A stretch of 64,000 nt of DNA from an uncultured Oscillospiraceae bacterium. Lineage in GTDB: Bacteria; Bacillota; Clostridia; Oscillospirales; Ruminococcaceae. Shown here piece by piece: positions 43,960 through 53,360 of the stretch (position 1 is the first letter of the stretch; each line of letters starts with the position of its first letter). Location: positions 62,001-126,000 of the forward strand of contig CAJFOJ010000032.1 in the NCBI GenBank assembly GCA_904396495.1. The letters are read 5' to 3'. Below the pieces are notes generated by a model, which did not search any database, had not been told where the DNA came from, and was given only the letters and a program-made list of their open reading frames with translations. Made by a program: the position numbers and the translations under genes.

Positions 43960-46900
43960 ATGCCAAGACGCGAGGATATCCACAAAATATTGATTATCGG
44001 TTCGGGCCCGATCGTCATCGGACAAGCCTGTGAATTTGACTATTCTGGCACCCAGGCTTGCAAAGCGCTGAGAAAGCTGGGATATCAAATTGTTCTTGTG
44101 AACTCCAATCCCGCTACCATTATGACCGATCCCGATATGGCGGATGTCACTTATATTGAACCGCTCAATGTGAAAAGGCTGACCGAGATTATTGCAAAAG
44201 AGCGCCCTGACGCGGTGCTGCCCAACTTGGGTGGACAGACCGGATTAAACCTCTGTTTGGAGTTGCACAAAGCGGGAGTTTTGGCAGAATACGGCGTAGA
44301 AGTGATCGGTGTACATATCGATTCCATTGAACGAGGGGAAGACCGCATCGCCTTTAAGGAGACGATGAATTCCCTAGGCATTGAAATGGCTCGCAGCGCT
44401 CCTGCCTACTCGGTAGAAGAGGCAAAAAAAATCGCAGAGGAACTCCATTACCCTGTGGTCGTCCGCCCGGCCTTTACAATGGGCGGCGCAGGAGGAGGTT
44501 TGGTTTACGATGAGGCCCAGTTGGAAGTCATTGTAAGCCGTGGTATCCAGGCCAGCATGATTGGTCAGGTGCTCATTGAGGAGTCCGTCCTCGGCTGGGA
44601 GGAACTGGAGCTGGAGGTTGTTCGGGACAGCAAGGGGCAGATGATTACCGTTTGCTTTATTGAAAATATCGACCCTATGGGCGTACATACCGGCGACAGC
44701 TTCTGTGCTGCACCCATGCTCACAATATCGAAAGAAGTACAGGACCGGTTGCAGGAGCAGGCTTGGCGGATTGTTGATGCGGTGAAGGTTATCGGCGGCA
44801 CCAACGTTCAGTTTGCTCACGATCCCAAAACCGACCGGATTGTCGTCATCGAAATCAACCCTCGCACTTCCCGTTCTTCTGCACTGGCCTCCAAGGCCAC
44901 TGGTTTCCCCATCGCGCTGGTGTCGGCTATGCTGGCAGCGGGGCTCACCTTGGACGAAATCCCCTGCGGCAAGTATGGAAATTTGGCAAACTACAAGCCG
45001 GGTGGGGACTATGTTGTCATCAAATTCGCCCGTTGGGCCTTTGAGAAGTTCAAAGGGGCTGAGGATAAGCTGGGCACCCAGATGCGTGCTGTCGGCGAAG
45101 TGATGAGTATTGGAAAGACCTTTAAGGAAGCGTATCTCAAGGCCATCCGTTCTTTGGAAATCGGCCGGTATGGTTTAGGACAGGTACCGAAATTCCAGCA
45201 AATGAGTCGGGAGGAACTGCTTAAAGCCTTAGAGGTGCCCACCAGCGAGCGGCAGTTTATCATCTATGAGGCTTTCAAAAAAGGCGCTTCTGTGGAAGAA
45301 GTACGGGCCCTCACCAAAATCAAGGCGGAGTTTTTACAGGATATCAAGGAACTCATCGCAGAAGAGGAGGATATCTGCGGGCACACAGTTGACGATTTGC
45401 CGGAAGAACTGCTGCGGCATGCCAAGGAGGACGGATTCTCCGACCGGTATCTCGGCGCGCTGCTCCACTGCGAGGAAACCGCTGTGGCGGATAAACGGCT
45501 GAAAGCGGGAATTGTGGAGCGCTGGGACAAAGTCCATGTCAGCGGGACTCCCAATGAGGGCTATTATTATTCCACCTATCATCCCATCGAGGAGCCAAAA
45601 CATCTATCCGATAATCCAAAGAAGGTCATGATTCTAGGAGGTGGACCCAACCGGATTGGACAGGGGATCGAGTTTGACTACTGCTGCGTTCACTGCGCGT
45701 TGGCGCTGCGGAAGCTGGGGTACGAGACCATTATGGTCAACTGCAATCCCGAGACGGTTTCCACCGACTACGATACCTCGGATAAACTTTATTTTGAGCC
45801 GCTGACTTTTGAGGACGTCATGAGCATCTACCGGGCGGAGAATCCGGTGGGGATCATCGCCCAGTTCGGCGGACAGACACCTCTGAACCTGGCCCGTTCG
45901 CTGCAGAACGCGGGTGCGAAAATCCTCGGGACTTCTCCCGCGGCCATTGATTTAGCGGAGGATCGGGATCAGTTTAGAGAGATGATGGAAAAACTTCAGA
46001 TCCCCATGCCCAAATCCGGTATGGCGGTGGACACCAAAGAAGCGCTTTCCATCGCAAAAGAAATTGGATATCCGTTGATGGTGCGTCCTTCCTATGTACT
46101 GGGCGGGCGGGGAATGGAAGTGGTCCACTCTGACGATGAATTGAGCTTTTACATGGAGGGCGCTATCGGCGTCACTCCGGATCGCCCCATCCTCATCGAC
46201 CGGTTTTTGATGCACGCTACCGAGGTGGAGGCTGACGCTGTCTGTGACGGAAAAGACTGCTTTGTTCCCAGCATTATGCAGCACATCGAGCTGGCGGGCA
46301 TTCACTCCGGCGATTCCGCTTGCGTACTGCCGCCGGTCTCCCTGTCGAAAGAGGTTCAGGCAACCATCGAGGAGTATACCAAAAAAATTGCCCTTTCTCT
46401 GGATGTCTGCGGGCTGATGAACATGCAGTACGCCATCGCCGACGGAAAAGTCTACGTCTTAGAGGCCAATCCCCGGGCCAGCCGGACGGTCCCTCTGGTG
46501 TCCAAGGTTTGTGGAATCAATATGGTCAAGGCGGCGACTGAGGTTATCATCGCGGCGCTGGAAGGCAAACAATCTCCAGTGGCGCAGATGAAGCGCAGGC
46601 CCTTCCACCACTTTGGAGTCAAAGAGGCGGTGCTGCCTTTCAACATGTTTCAAGAAGTGGATCCCATTTTGGGGCCGGAGATGCGCTCCACCGGTGAGGT
46701 ATTGGGCCTATCGGAAGACTTTGGTGAGGCTTTCTACAAGTCTCAGGAGGCCACTGGACTGGAATTGCCGCTGGAGGGGACGGTGCTCATCAGCGTCAAC
46801 GACGGCGACAAGCCGGAGGCATTGGAGGTAGCGAAGGACTTCGCTCAGTTGGGCTTTTCCATTTTGGCGACCGGCGGCACCTATGAGATGCTTCGGAAAA

Positions 46901-47175
46901 ACGGCGTAGAGGCCCGGAAAGTCAACAAAATTTTCGAAGGCGTACCCCATATCGGGGATTATATCCGGGACAAAAAGATTCAGCTCATCATCAACACTCC
47001 TATCGGGAAACAGTCTGCGGCGGACGACAGTTATATTCGCAAGGCCGCCATTAAGCACAAGCTGTGTTACATGACCACTATTGCGGCGGCCCAGGCTGCG
47101 GTCAAGGGCATCCGCGCCATTAAGAGCGGCGCTTCTCATAAGGTCAAGTCCTTGCAGGAGTTTCAGAGAGATTAA
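43960..47175 (+). CDS. carB: Carbamoyl-phosphate synthase large subunit
   Basis: 1071 residues, full length. Two homologous ATP-grasp halves: the first starts ILIIGSGPIVIGQACEFDYSG, the second (about residue 555) VMILGGGPNRIGQGIEFDYCC; each carries a RPAFTMGGAGGG / RPSYVLGGRGMEVV ATP-binding loop. The C-terminal MGS-like allosteric domain (about 940-1071) ends the protein. It makes carbamoyl phosphate for pyrimidines and arginine. The partner carA is not adjacent, unlike most Bacillota. GAAAGGA precedes ATG 43960. Confidence 0.97.
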   Translation: MPRREDIHKILIIGSGPIVIGQACEFDYSGTQACKALRKLGYQIVLVNSNPATIMTDPDMADVTYIEPLNVKRLTEIIAKERPDAVLPNLGGQTGLNLCLELHKAGVLAEYGVEVIGVHIDSIERGEDRIAFKETMNSLGIEMARSAPAYSVEEAKKIAEELHYPVVVRPAFTMGGAGGGLVYDEAQLEVIVSRGIQASMIGQVLIEESVLGWEELELEVVRDSKGQMITVCFIENIDPMGVHTGDSFCAAPMLTISKEVQDRLQEQAWRIVDAVKVIGGTNVQFAHDPKTDRIVVIEINPRTSRSSALASKATGFPIALVSAMLAAGLTLDEIPCGKYGNLANYKPGGDYVVIKFARWAFEKFKGAEDKLGTQMRAVGEVMSIGKTFKEAYLKAIRSLEIGRYGLGQVPKFQQMSREELLKALEVPTSERQFIIYEAFKKGASVEEVRALTKIKAEFLQDIKELIAEEEDICGHTVDDLPEELLRHAKEDGFSDRYLGALLHCEETAVADKRLKAGIVERWDKVHVSGTPNEGYYYSTYHPIEEPKHLSDNPKKVMILGGGPNRIGQGIEFDYCCVHCALALRKLGYETIMVNCNPETVSTDYDTSDKLYFEPLTFEDVMSIYRAENPVGIIAQFGGQTPLNLARSLQNAGAKILGTSPAAIDLAEDRDQFREMMEKLQIPMPKSGMAVDTKEALSIAKEIGYPLMVRPSYVLGGRGMEVVHSDDELSFYMEGAIGVTPDRPILIDRFLMHATEVEADAVCDGKDCFVPSIMQHIELAGIHSGDSACVLPPVSLSKEVQATIEEYTKKIALSLDVCGLMNMQYAIADGKVYVLEANPRASRTVPLVSKVCGINMVKAATEVIIAALEGKQSPVAQMKRRPFHHFGVKEAVLPFNMFQEVDPILGPEMRSTGEVLGLSEDFGEAFYKSQEATGLELPLEGTVLISVNDGDKPEALEVAKDFAQLGFSILATGGTYEMLRKNGVEARKVNKIFEGVPHIGDYIRDKKIQLIINTPIGKQSAADDSYIRKAAIKHKLCYMTTIAAAQAAVKGIRAIKSGASHKVKSLQEFQRD

Positions 47176-47239
47176 TGGAAATCATCATTCGGGACAGGTT
47201 TAGGCCTGTCCCATTTTCTTTTTACGTTGGCCCTCATGC

Positions 47240-47267
47240 ACCAACGGGCAGGCGATTTCATAAGATA
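47240..47267 (+). promoter_or_regulatory. Candidate sigma-K promoter for dpaAB
   Basis: CATAAGATA at 47259-47267 fits the sigma-K -10 consensus CATANNNTA. An AC at 47240-47241, 17 bases upstream, fits the minimal -35 element. It lies 45 bases before dpaA. Dipicolinate synthase genes are mother-cell, sigma-K-dependent in Bacillus. Confidence 0.6.
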
Positions 47268-47312
47268 CAGTATCCTTCCTTAATGTTTTGTAAACTGTAT
47301 TGGGGGTTGCCT

Positions 47313-48203
47313 ATGAATATAGAAAAAATCTATCTCATCGCTGGAGGCGACATGCGGTTTGTGCACCTGTCGGCCCTGCTTGCGAAAAAGGGCAAGGTTT
47401 ACATGATCGGTTTTGACAGCGGGGATGATCTCCCACCTGACGTGACGCTGCTCAAAAACATCAGTGAATTAAAGCGGCAGCCTGATTATGTCATCTTTCC
47501 GATGCCGGTGACGACCGACGGTATCGTGCTTAACGCGCCGATGCTTAAAAAAGACACCATCCAGCTGTCCTATATCCTAGACCTGTGCCATCGGGATACC
47601 CTGATCCTCGGCGGGAAGATTACGCCCAAAGTCAGGGAGGAACTGGAAAAGAGGAAAATCCGCTTCGCCGATTACTTAGAGCGGGAGGAGTTCGCCGTTA
47701 TGAACGCCGTCCCCACTGCCGAAGGAACGCTTCAGATCGTGTTGGAGGAGCTCCCTACGGTGATTATGGGGAAAAAGGTGCTCATTACCGGCTTTGGCCG
47801 GATCGCCAAAATACTGTTAAAGGATTTCCTCGCCCTGGATGCCAAAGTGACGGTGGCGGCGCGGAAGTACAAAGACTTAGTGTGGGCGGAAATCTACGGC
47901 GCTGATACGGTAGCGATCAGGGATTTCGGCGGAACCCTTTCAGAGTACGACGTGATACTGAATACCGTTCCGGCTATGATTTTCGGGGAAGAGCAGCTTC
48001 GGGAAATCAAGCCGGATTGTCTGATTATCGATTTGGCGTCTCGTCCGGGCGGGGTTGATTTCGCTGCGGCCGCCGCAATGGAACGGAAAGTTATCTGGGC
48101 GCTGTCGCTGCCCGGCAAAACGGCACCTCTTACTGCTGCTTCCATATTGGAAACGACCTTGCAAAACTGCATCAAGGAATGCGAAAAGGAGGTAGTAGTG
48201 TGA
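47313..48203 (+). CDS. dpaA: Dipicolinate synthase subunit A
   Basis: 296 residues. It begins IYLIAGGDMRFVHLSALLAKK and has a second Rossmann domain with KKVLITGFGRIAKILLKDFLALD (about residues 150-175), the NAD(P)-binding part of SpoVFA. With DpaB it converts 2,3-dihydrodipicolinate to dipicolinate, the spore core solute. ATG 47313 follows GGGGGTT. Its TGA overlaps the dpaB GTG by 3 bases. The long upstream extension of the frame runs into the carB stop and is not coding. Confidence 0.95.
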   Translation: MNIEKIYLIAGGDMRFVHLSALLAKKGKVYMIGFDSGDDLPPDVTLLKNISELKRQPDYVIFPMPVTTDGIVLNAPMLKKDTIQLSYILDLCHRDTLILGGKITPKVREELEKRKIRFADYLEREEFAVMNAVPTAEGTLQIVLEELPTVIMGKKVLITGFGRIAKILLKDFLALDAKVTVAARKYKDLVWAEIYGADTVAIRDFGGTLSEYDVILNTVPAMIFGEEQLREIKPDCLIIDLASRPGGVDFAAAAAMERKVIWALSLPGKTAPLTAASILETTLQNCIKECEKEVVV

Positions 48204-48787
48204 GTAAGATTAAACTGGGTTTTGCCATGTGCGGATCCTTTTGCACCTTTCAGCCGGTGCTGCGGATGATGAAAAAGTGCAAGGACTTAGGATACGATCT
48301 AGTGCCCATTATGTCACAGAATGCTTCTTCTATTGACACCCGCTTTGGCAAAGCGGCGGATTTTGTCTGGCAGGTGGAGGATATTTGCGAGAAAAAGATC
48401 ATCAACACCATCAAGGATGCCGAGCCAATCGGCCCTACCCATATGACCGATATTATGCTAGTGGCCCCCTGCACCGGGAACACGCTGGCGAAGCTTGCAA
48501 ATTCCATTGTGGACACCAGTGTCACCATGGCGGTAAAGAGCCATCTCAGAAATAACAAACCGGTGGTCATAGCCGTTTCAACCAACGACGCTTTGAGCGG
48601 TAGCGCCAAAAACATCGGCGCCCTTTTAAACCTGAGAAATTATTACTTTGTCCCCATGCGGCAGGATAATCCGGAGGGGAAACCCACCTCTATAGTCGCT
48701 GATTTCAGCCTGATTCCGGACACACTGGAAGAAGCGCTGCAAAACACCCAGATCCAGCCGGTTATGCTGGAACGCAAGCCCAAATGA
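48200..48787 (+). CDS. dpaB: Dipicolinate synthase subunit B
   Basis: 195 residues from GTG 48200, which is 7 bases after AGGAGG; an in-frame ATG at 48179 precedes that site and is less likely. It is a flavoprotein-like (HFCD-type) fold: GFAMCGSFCTFQPVL, PIMSQNASSIDTRFG, LVAPCTGNTLAKLANSIVDT and VPMRQDNPEGKPTSIVAD are characteristic of SpoVFB. Start and dpaA stop overlap (GTGA), so the subunits are translationally coupled. Confidence 0.95.
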   Translation: MSKIKLGFAMCGSFCTFQPVLRMMKKCKDLGYDLVPIMSQNASSIDTRFGKAADFVWQVEDICEKKIINTIKDAEPIGPTHMTDIMLVAPCTGNTLAKLANSIVDTSVTMAVKSHLRNNKPVVIAVSTNDALSGSAKNIGALLNLRNYYFVPMRQDNPEGKPTSIVADFSLIPDTLEEALQNTQIQPVMLERKPK

Positions 48788-48795
48788 AAATTAAT

Positions 48796-48823
48796 GCCCG
48801 TCCCGGAAATATTCGGGGCGGGC
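48796..48823. terminator. Hairpin after dpaB
   Basis: GCCCGTCCCG (48796-48805) and CGGGGCGGGC (48814-48823), one wobble pair, 8-base loop. No T run on the plus strand, so function as a terminator is uncertain. Confidence 0.45.
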
Positions 48824-48830
48824 AACTCAC

Positions 48831-48859
48831 TTGTAGAACAGTAAAAAATCAGGTATAAT
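48831..48859 (+). promoter_or_regulatory. Sigma-A-type promoter for the radical SAM gene
   Basis: TTGTAG at 48831-48836, 17-base spacer, TATAAT at 48854-48859, 89 bases before the ATG. Confidence 0.65.
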
Positions 48860-48948
48860 AATTCCCATCGGCGAGCCGGTTATTACCGTTTTAATGGGGT
48901 AAATACATCAAGAAGCTACGCTGCTTTGATTGTTGGAGAGGAAGAAAA

Positions 48949-49848
48949 ATGGACGAGCTATTAAAACATTGCACCCTTTGCCCCCGCAACTGCGGAGTTG
49001 ACCGCATCATGGGACAACGGGGCGTTTGCGGAGCGGGGAACGTCGTAAAGGCGGCGCGGGCGGCCCTTCATTTCTGGGAGGAGCCCTGTATCTCGGGGGA
49101 GCGGGGATCGGGGACGGTATTTTTTTCCTATTGTGGATTGCAATGCGTGTATTGCCAAAACAGGGCTATCAGCAGGGGGCAGTCGGGGAAGGAAATCTCC
49201 ACTGTCCGGCTGGCGGAAATTTTTTTAGAGCTTCAGCAAAAAGGCGCTCATAATATCAACTTAGTGACCCCTACCCACTATATTCCGCAGATTGTTGAGG
49301 CGGTAAAAAAGGCTAGGGAGGCGGGGCTCTTTGTACCCGTTGTCTATAACACCAGCGGGTATGAAAAACCGGAGAGCGTTGCGCTGCTGCGGGGAATAGT
49401 GGATATCTATTTGACCGATTTTAAGTATATGGACAAGGGATTGTCCCTAAAATATTCTGGCACTTCCGATTATGCAGAGTGGGCAAAATTGGCCCTTCAT
49501 GAAATGGTTTCCCAAACTGGGGGCGCTGTTTTTGATGGGGAGGGCATGATGAAAAAAGGGGTTATTGTCCGGCATCTGCTGCTTCCCGGCTGTTTATCCG
49601 ATGCGAAGAAAATCGTCTCTTACTTGTTTGAGACATATCAAAACGGGATTATCTACAGTTTGATGAACCAGTACACCCCTATGAGAGGGCTTGAAAGCGT
49701 TCCGGAGCTTTGCCGGAAAGTGACCGAGGAGGAATATGAAACTCTTGTTGATTACGCAGTAGAGCTGGGCGTGGAAAACGGGTTTATCCAAGAAGGCGGC
49801 ACAGCCGAGGAAAGCTTTATCCCACCTTTTGACAACGAGGGAATCTAA
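48949..49848 (+). CDS. Radical SAM protein, PflX/PFL-activase-like (COG1313)
   Basis: 299 residues. An N-terminal CTLCPRNC metal-binding motif and VCGAG precede the radical SAM cluster SYCGLQCVYCQN (C-x3-C-x2-C) near residue 65. TPTHYIPQIVEAVKKARE, VVYNTSGYEKPESV and IVRHLLLPGC are shared with the pyruvate formate-lyase-activating enzyme relatives known as PflX. No glycyl radical enzyme is adjacent and the substrate is unknown. GAGAGGAAG precedes the ATG. Confidence 0.9.
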   Translation: MDELLKHCTLCPRNCGVDRIMGQRGVCGAGNVVKAARAALHFWEEPCISGERGSGTVFFSYCGLQCVYCQNRAISRGQSGKEISTVRLAEIFLELQQKGAHNINLVTPTHYIPQIVEAVKKAREAGLFVPVVYNTSGYEKPESVALLRGIVDIYLTDFKYMDKGLSLKYSGTSDYAEWAKLALHEMVSQTGGAVFDGEGMMKKGVIVRHLLLPGCLSDAKKIVSYLFETYQNGIIYSLMNQYTPMRGLESVPELCRKVTEEEYETLVDYAVELGVENGFIQEGGTAEESFIPPFDNEGI

Positions 49849-49870
49849 CTTTCACCATTGTGCTTTAAAG

Positions 49871-49901
49871 AAAAAAGGCCGCCGTTTATTCACACGGCGG
49901 C
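49871..49901 (-). terminator. Terminator for the small minus-strand gene
   Basis: Read on the minus strand: GCCGCCGT (49901-49894), 8-base loop, ACGGCGGC (49885-49878), then CTTTTTT. On the plus strand there is no T run. Confidence 0.8.
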
Positions 49902-49957
49902 GATTAGCCACGTAGAATATCGACAGGCCCAAAGGAATAGGTTATGTAATTCTCTCT

Positions 49958-50164
49958 CTATGTGCGGAAGCTCTCATACTCTGACTGCAAACGGAACGCT
50001 TGTCTGCCAAGACTGGTGATATCCTGGCCCAGTTTCAGCACTTTTTCCGATGTAGTGGGAGTGCCTTCCGCCAAGGATGCCTTGATGGCCTGCCGTTTGT
50101 GGCGGATGCTGTTCCATTTTTGTTCGATCAAATAAGGATAGATTAGTTTTTTGATTTGTTTCAT
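49958..50164 (-). CDS. Small hypothetical protein, perhaps Spo0E-like
   Basis: 68 residues, highly charged and helical, no signal or membrane segment. The stretch SEKVLKLGQDITSLGRQ is faintly like the ExxxLSQELDxLI core of Spo0E aspartyl-phosphate phosphatases, but the diagnostic SQELD is GQDIT here, so I do not assign it. AAAGGAG is 12 bases from the ATG, a long spacing. A good terminator in the right direction supports a real gene. Confidence 0.5.
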   Translation of the reverse strand: MKQIKKLIYPYLIEQKWNSIRHKRQAIKASLAEGTPTTSEKVLKLGQDITSLGRQAFRLQSEYESFRT

Positions 50165-50456
50165 GATTTTCGTTCACTCCTTTGCATTTTACACAGGTTC
50201 CTCCTGAGCAATTTCATTTTACTGGAAGTCTTTTGAGAATAAAACCGAAGTTTGTCGAGAAAATTATGAATTTCACGTGAAATGTTTAAGAACAAAAGAT
50301 TTTATCACAACTGTTCAAAAATTCAATGATTTAGCGTGTTTTTGCATAAAAGCGTCAAAGTTTACTTAGCCCTTTTTTTATGGTAAGATGATTAATACGA
50401 AGAGGGAAGGCCGGGCGTTTTTCCTCTTTAATCAATTGGAAGGATGAAAAATCGGC

Positions 50457-52187
50457 ATGCTCAAACGGTTTATCGGCTATTACCGACCCCACTTGAAACT
50501 TTTTTTCGCGGATATGTTCTGCGCTTTTTTGGTGGCAGTGGCGGATCTTTTTTACCCCATTATCGCCAAAAATATGATAAACGACTATGTTCCCAACCGC
50601 AATTTGAGGCTTTTGCTGATTTGGGGAGGGGCGTTGCTGGCAATTTACTGTATAAAGGCGGGACTCAATTACTTTATCCAGTATTACGGCCACATTGTCG
50701 GCGTGCGGATACAGGCGGACATGCGACGGGATGTCTTTAAACGCCTCCAAAAGCTGCCCTTTTCGTTTTTTGATGAAAACAAGACCGGTACCATCATGTC
50801 CCGTATTGTCAACGACCTGATGGATATTTCCGAGCTTGCGCACCACGGCCCCGAAGACCTGTTTTTATCTATCGTACTGCTGATCGGTTCCTTTTTAATT
50901 TTGGGGTCCATCAATTTGCCGCTGACGATGATTATCTTCGCGTTGCTCCCCATTATCGTATTTTTTGCCGTGAAGATGCGGCGCAGGATGTCTCATGCGT
51001 TTTTGCGGACCCGGGAGGAAATCGCTGAGGTCAACGCCAGCCTTGAAAATTCCATTGCCGGAATCCGGGTCTCCCGGGCATATACCTGCGGCGACTATGA
51101 GGAAAAAAAGTTTGAAGTGCACAACCAGGACTACCAAAAGGCCCGGGGCGCCGCTTACAAAGTCATGGGGTGGTTTTACGCGGGAATGGACCTGTTTATG
51201 GACTGCCTGTACCTGGTGGTGCTGGTGGCGGGAGGCCTCTTTTTCTTCTATGGTCAAATCGACGTGGGAGAGTTCACCGCCTACCTGCTCTACATCAACA
51301 TGTTTTTAAATCCGATAAAGAGGTTGGTCTCCTTCTTCGAACAGTTCCAAAATGGGATGAGCGGATTTCAGCGGTTTGAGGAGTTGATGGCTCAACAAGA
51401 GGAACCGGAGGCTCCTGACGCAATCCGGGTGGATCAGTTAAAGGGTGTTATTGATTTTGAAGACGTGAGTTTCCAGTACGAAGCCAGAAACGGCGACGAT
51501 GAAAGCCATATGGTTATCAGCCATTTATCGATGCACATCGATCAGGGCAAGACGGTGGCTTTGGTCGGTCCCTCCGGCGGGGGGAAAACCACCCTTTGCC
51601 ATCTGCTCCCTCGGTTTTACGAGGTAACGGACGGGGTGATCCGTATCGATGGATACGACATCACCTCCCTTTCCCGGATGTCTTTGCGGAAAAATATCGG
51701 AATGGTGGCTCAGGACGTTTTTCTGTTTACTGGGACGATCCGGGAGAACATCGCATACGGGAATTTGGACGCCTCCGATGAGGAAATCGTCGAAGCGGCC
51801 AAAAAGGCCAATATCCACGACTTTATCATGACAATGGAAAATGGATATGACACATATATCGGTGAACGGGGCGTCAAGCTGTCCGGCGGGCAAAAACAGC
51901 GAATTTCCATTGCGAGAGTTTTTCTCAAAAACCCCTCCATCCTCATTTTGGACGAGGCAACTTCCGCTTTGGACAACGCCACTGAAATGCTGATCCAAGG
52001 TGCATTGGAAGAACTTTCGGTGGGGAGGACTTCCATCGTCGTGGCGCACCGTTTGTCCACCATCAAAAACGCCGATGAGATTATTGTTTTGACCGATGAG
52101 GGAATTAAAGAACGGGGTACTCATGAGGAGCTGCTCCAAAAAAATGGCGTGTATGCTAAACTTTATCAGTATCAGTTTCGAAATTGA
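50457..52187 (+). CDS. ABC transporter, fused permease and ATPase (exporter type)
   Basis: 576 residues. An N-terminal six-helix ABC membrane domain (about 1-310) begins MLKRFIGYYRPHLKLFFADM. The nucleotide-binding domain (about 330-576) has Walker A VGPSGGGKTTLCHL, Q loop, signature KLSGGQKQRISIARV, Walker B ILILDEATSALD and the H-loop VAHRLSTI. It works as a homo- or heterodimer to export lipids, drugs or peptides; substrate unknown. The 292 bases upstream are AT-rich, with TTTACT-17-TAAGAT ending near 50392 as a possible promoter. Confidence 0.93.
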   Translation: MLKRFIGYYRPHLKLFFADMFCAFLVAVADLFYPIIAKNMINDYVPNRNLRLLLIWGGALLAIYCIKAGLNYFIQYYGHIVGVRIQADMRRDVFKRLQKLPFSFFDENKTGTIMSRIVNDLMDISELAHHGPEDLFLSIVLLIGSFLILGSINLPLTMIIFALLPIIVFFAVKMRRRMSHAFLRTREEIAEVNASLENSIAGIRVSRAYTCGDYEEKKFEVHNQDYQKARGAAYKVMGWFYAGMDLFMDCLYLVVLVAGGLFFFYGQIDVGEFTAYLLYINMFLNPIKRLVSFFEQFQNGMSGFQRFEELMAQQEEPEAPDAIRVDQLKGVIDFEDVSFQYEARNGDDESHMVISHLSMHIDQGKTVALVGPSGGGKTTLCHLLPRFYEVTDGVIRIDGYDITSLSRMSLRKNIGMVAQDVFLFTGTIRENIAYGNLDASDEEIVEAAKKANIHDFIMTMENGYDTYIGERGVKLSGGQKQRISIARVFLKNPSILILDEATSALDNATEMLIQGALEELSVGRTSIVVAHRLSTIKNADEIIVLTDEGIKERGTHEELLQKNGVYAKLYQYQFRN

Positions 52188-52201
52188 GGAAAGGAAGATT
52201 T

Positions 52202-53158
52202 ATGAATCCCGACAATCCGTTTCCCTATAGTTTAGCCAATAAACGGTACCACACCTGGGATTATCACCTGAAGGAAAAATTTGGGGGCAAGGTGTTTAAA
52301 GTGTCGTTGGACGGAGGCTTTTCCTGCCCTAATATTGACGGGACAAGGGGGAAAGGCGGCTGTACCTACTGTGCTTATTCCTTCCGGCGTCAGGATGCTG
52401 GGGATTTGCGCGCTCAATTTAGGCAAGGGGTGGAGGCACTTCATCATAAGTGGCCCGACGCGGAAAAGTACATCCCCTACTTCCAGGCCAACACCAACAC
52501 CTACGCGCCGGTTTCAGAACTGCGGGAAAAGTACGAGGCAGTTTTAACGGAACCGGGGGTAGTGGGGCTGAGTATTGCTACCAGGGCAGATGCATTGCCA
52601 GACGACGTGCTGGATTATTTGGAAGAGCTCAACTTAAAAACCTATCTCATCGTCGAGCTGGGGCTCCAAAGCGCCCATGATGATACGGCGAGGCGTATCA
52701 ACCGGGGACATGACTATCAGGCCTTTCTGGAAGGGGTGGAGAAACTCTCAGAAAGGGGAATTCCCATCTGTGTCCACATCATTAACGGCCTGCCGGGTGA
52801 AACGCGGCAGATGATGGTGGAGACGGTAAGGCGTTTGTCCCAGCTTCCTCTACACTGCATCAAAATCCATCTGCTCCATGTGATACGGGAAACCAAAATG
52901 GCGGAGGAGTTTCTACAGGGGAAATTTGAGGAGATGTCCTTGGAGGATTATGTAAATACGGTTTGCGACCAGCTTGAATTGTTGCCTCCTGAGGTGGTGA
53001 TACAGCGGGTGACGGGCGATGGACAAAAGGACAGCCTTATCGCACCACTTTGGAGCCTTAAAAAATTCGTCGTTATGAACGAGATCGACAAGGAACTCTG
53101 CCGTCGGGATAGCTGGCAGGGAAAACATTACAGCATGCAAACAGGAACGCGGCGGTAG
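52202..53158 (+). CDS. Radical SAM protein, TIGR01212 (YhcC/YtqA) family
   Basis: 318 residues. KRYHTWDYHLKEKFGGKVFKV and SLDGGFSCPNIDGTRGKGGCTYC are hallmarks of the family, which has a wide first Cys spacing (C-x11-C-x2-C). Later blocks: YFQANTNTYAPVSELREKYE, IATRADALPD, VELGLQSAHDDTARRINRGHDY and KIHLLHVIRETKMAEEF. The reaction is unknown, though a tRNA or nucleotide modification role is suspected for relatives. ATG 52202 follows GAGGAAAGGAAG; only 14 bases separate it from the ABC gene, so they are co-transcribed. Confidence 0.93.
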   Translation: MNPDNPFPYSLANKRYHTWDYHLKEKFGGKVFKVSLDGGFSCPNIDGTRGKGGCTYCAYSFRRQDAGDLRAQFRQGVEALHHKWPDAEKYIPYFQANTNTYAPVSELREKYEAVLTEPGVVGLSIATRADALPDDVLDYLEELNLKTYLIVELGLQSAHDDTARRINRGHDYQAFLEGVEKLSERGIPICVHIINGLPGETRQMMVETVRRLSQLPLHCIKIHLLHVIRETKMAEEFLQGKFEEMSLEDYVNTVCDQLELLPPEVVIQRVTGDGQKDSLIAPLWSLKKFVVMNEIDKELCRRDSWQGKHYSMQTGTRR

Positions 53159-53360
53159 CTGCGTTCTTACTTTTACCCAAGAAGAGATGTAATTTTTGTA
53201 TAGTATGTCGGATGGAAATAAATAGGCAATATATTATAATAGAATTAATCTAAAATATTTCTTCTAATCTGACAAGCCTTTGTTTTAGACTATTCATATG
53301 GAGAGCGGGAAGAATAATATCAATTGCTCAGTATTAAAGAAAAGCAATAAGGAGGATTTT

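Noticed and set aside
46708-47139. 143-codon minus-strand frame in the 3' part of carB
   Set aside because: Shadow of carB; no independent protein features.
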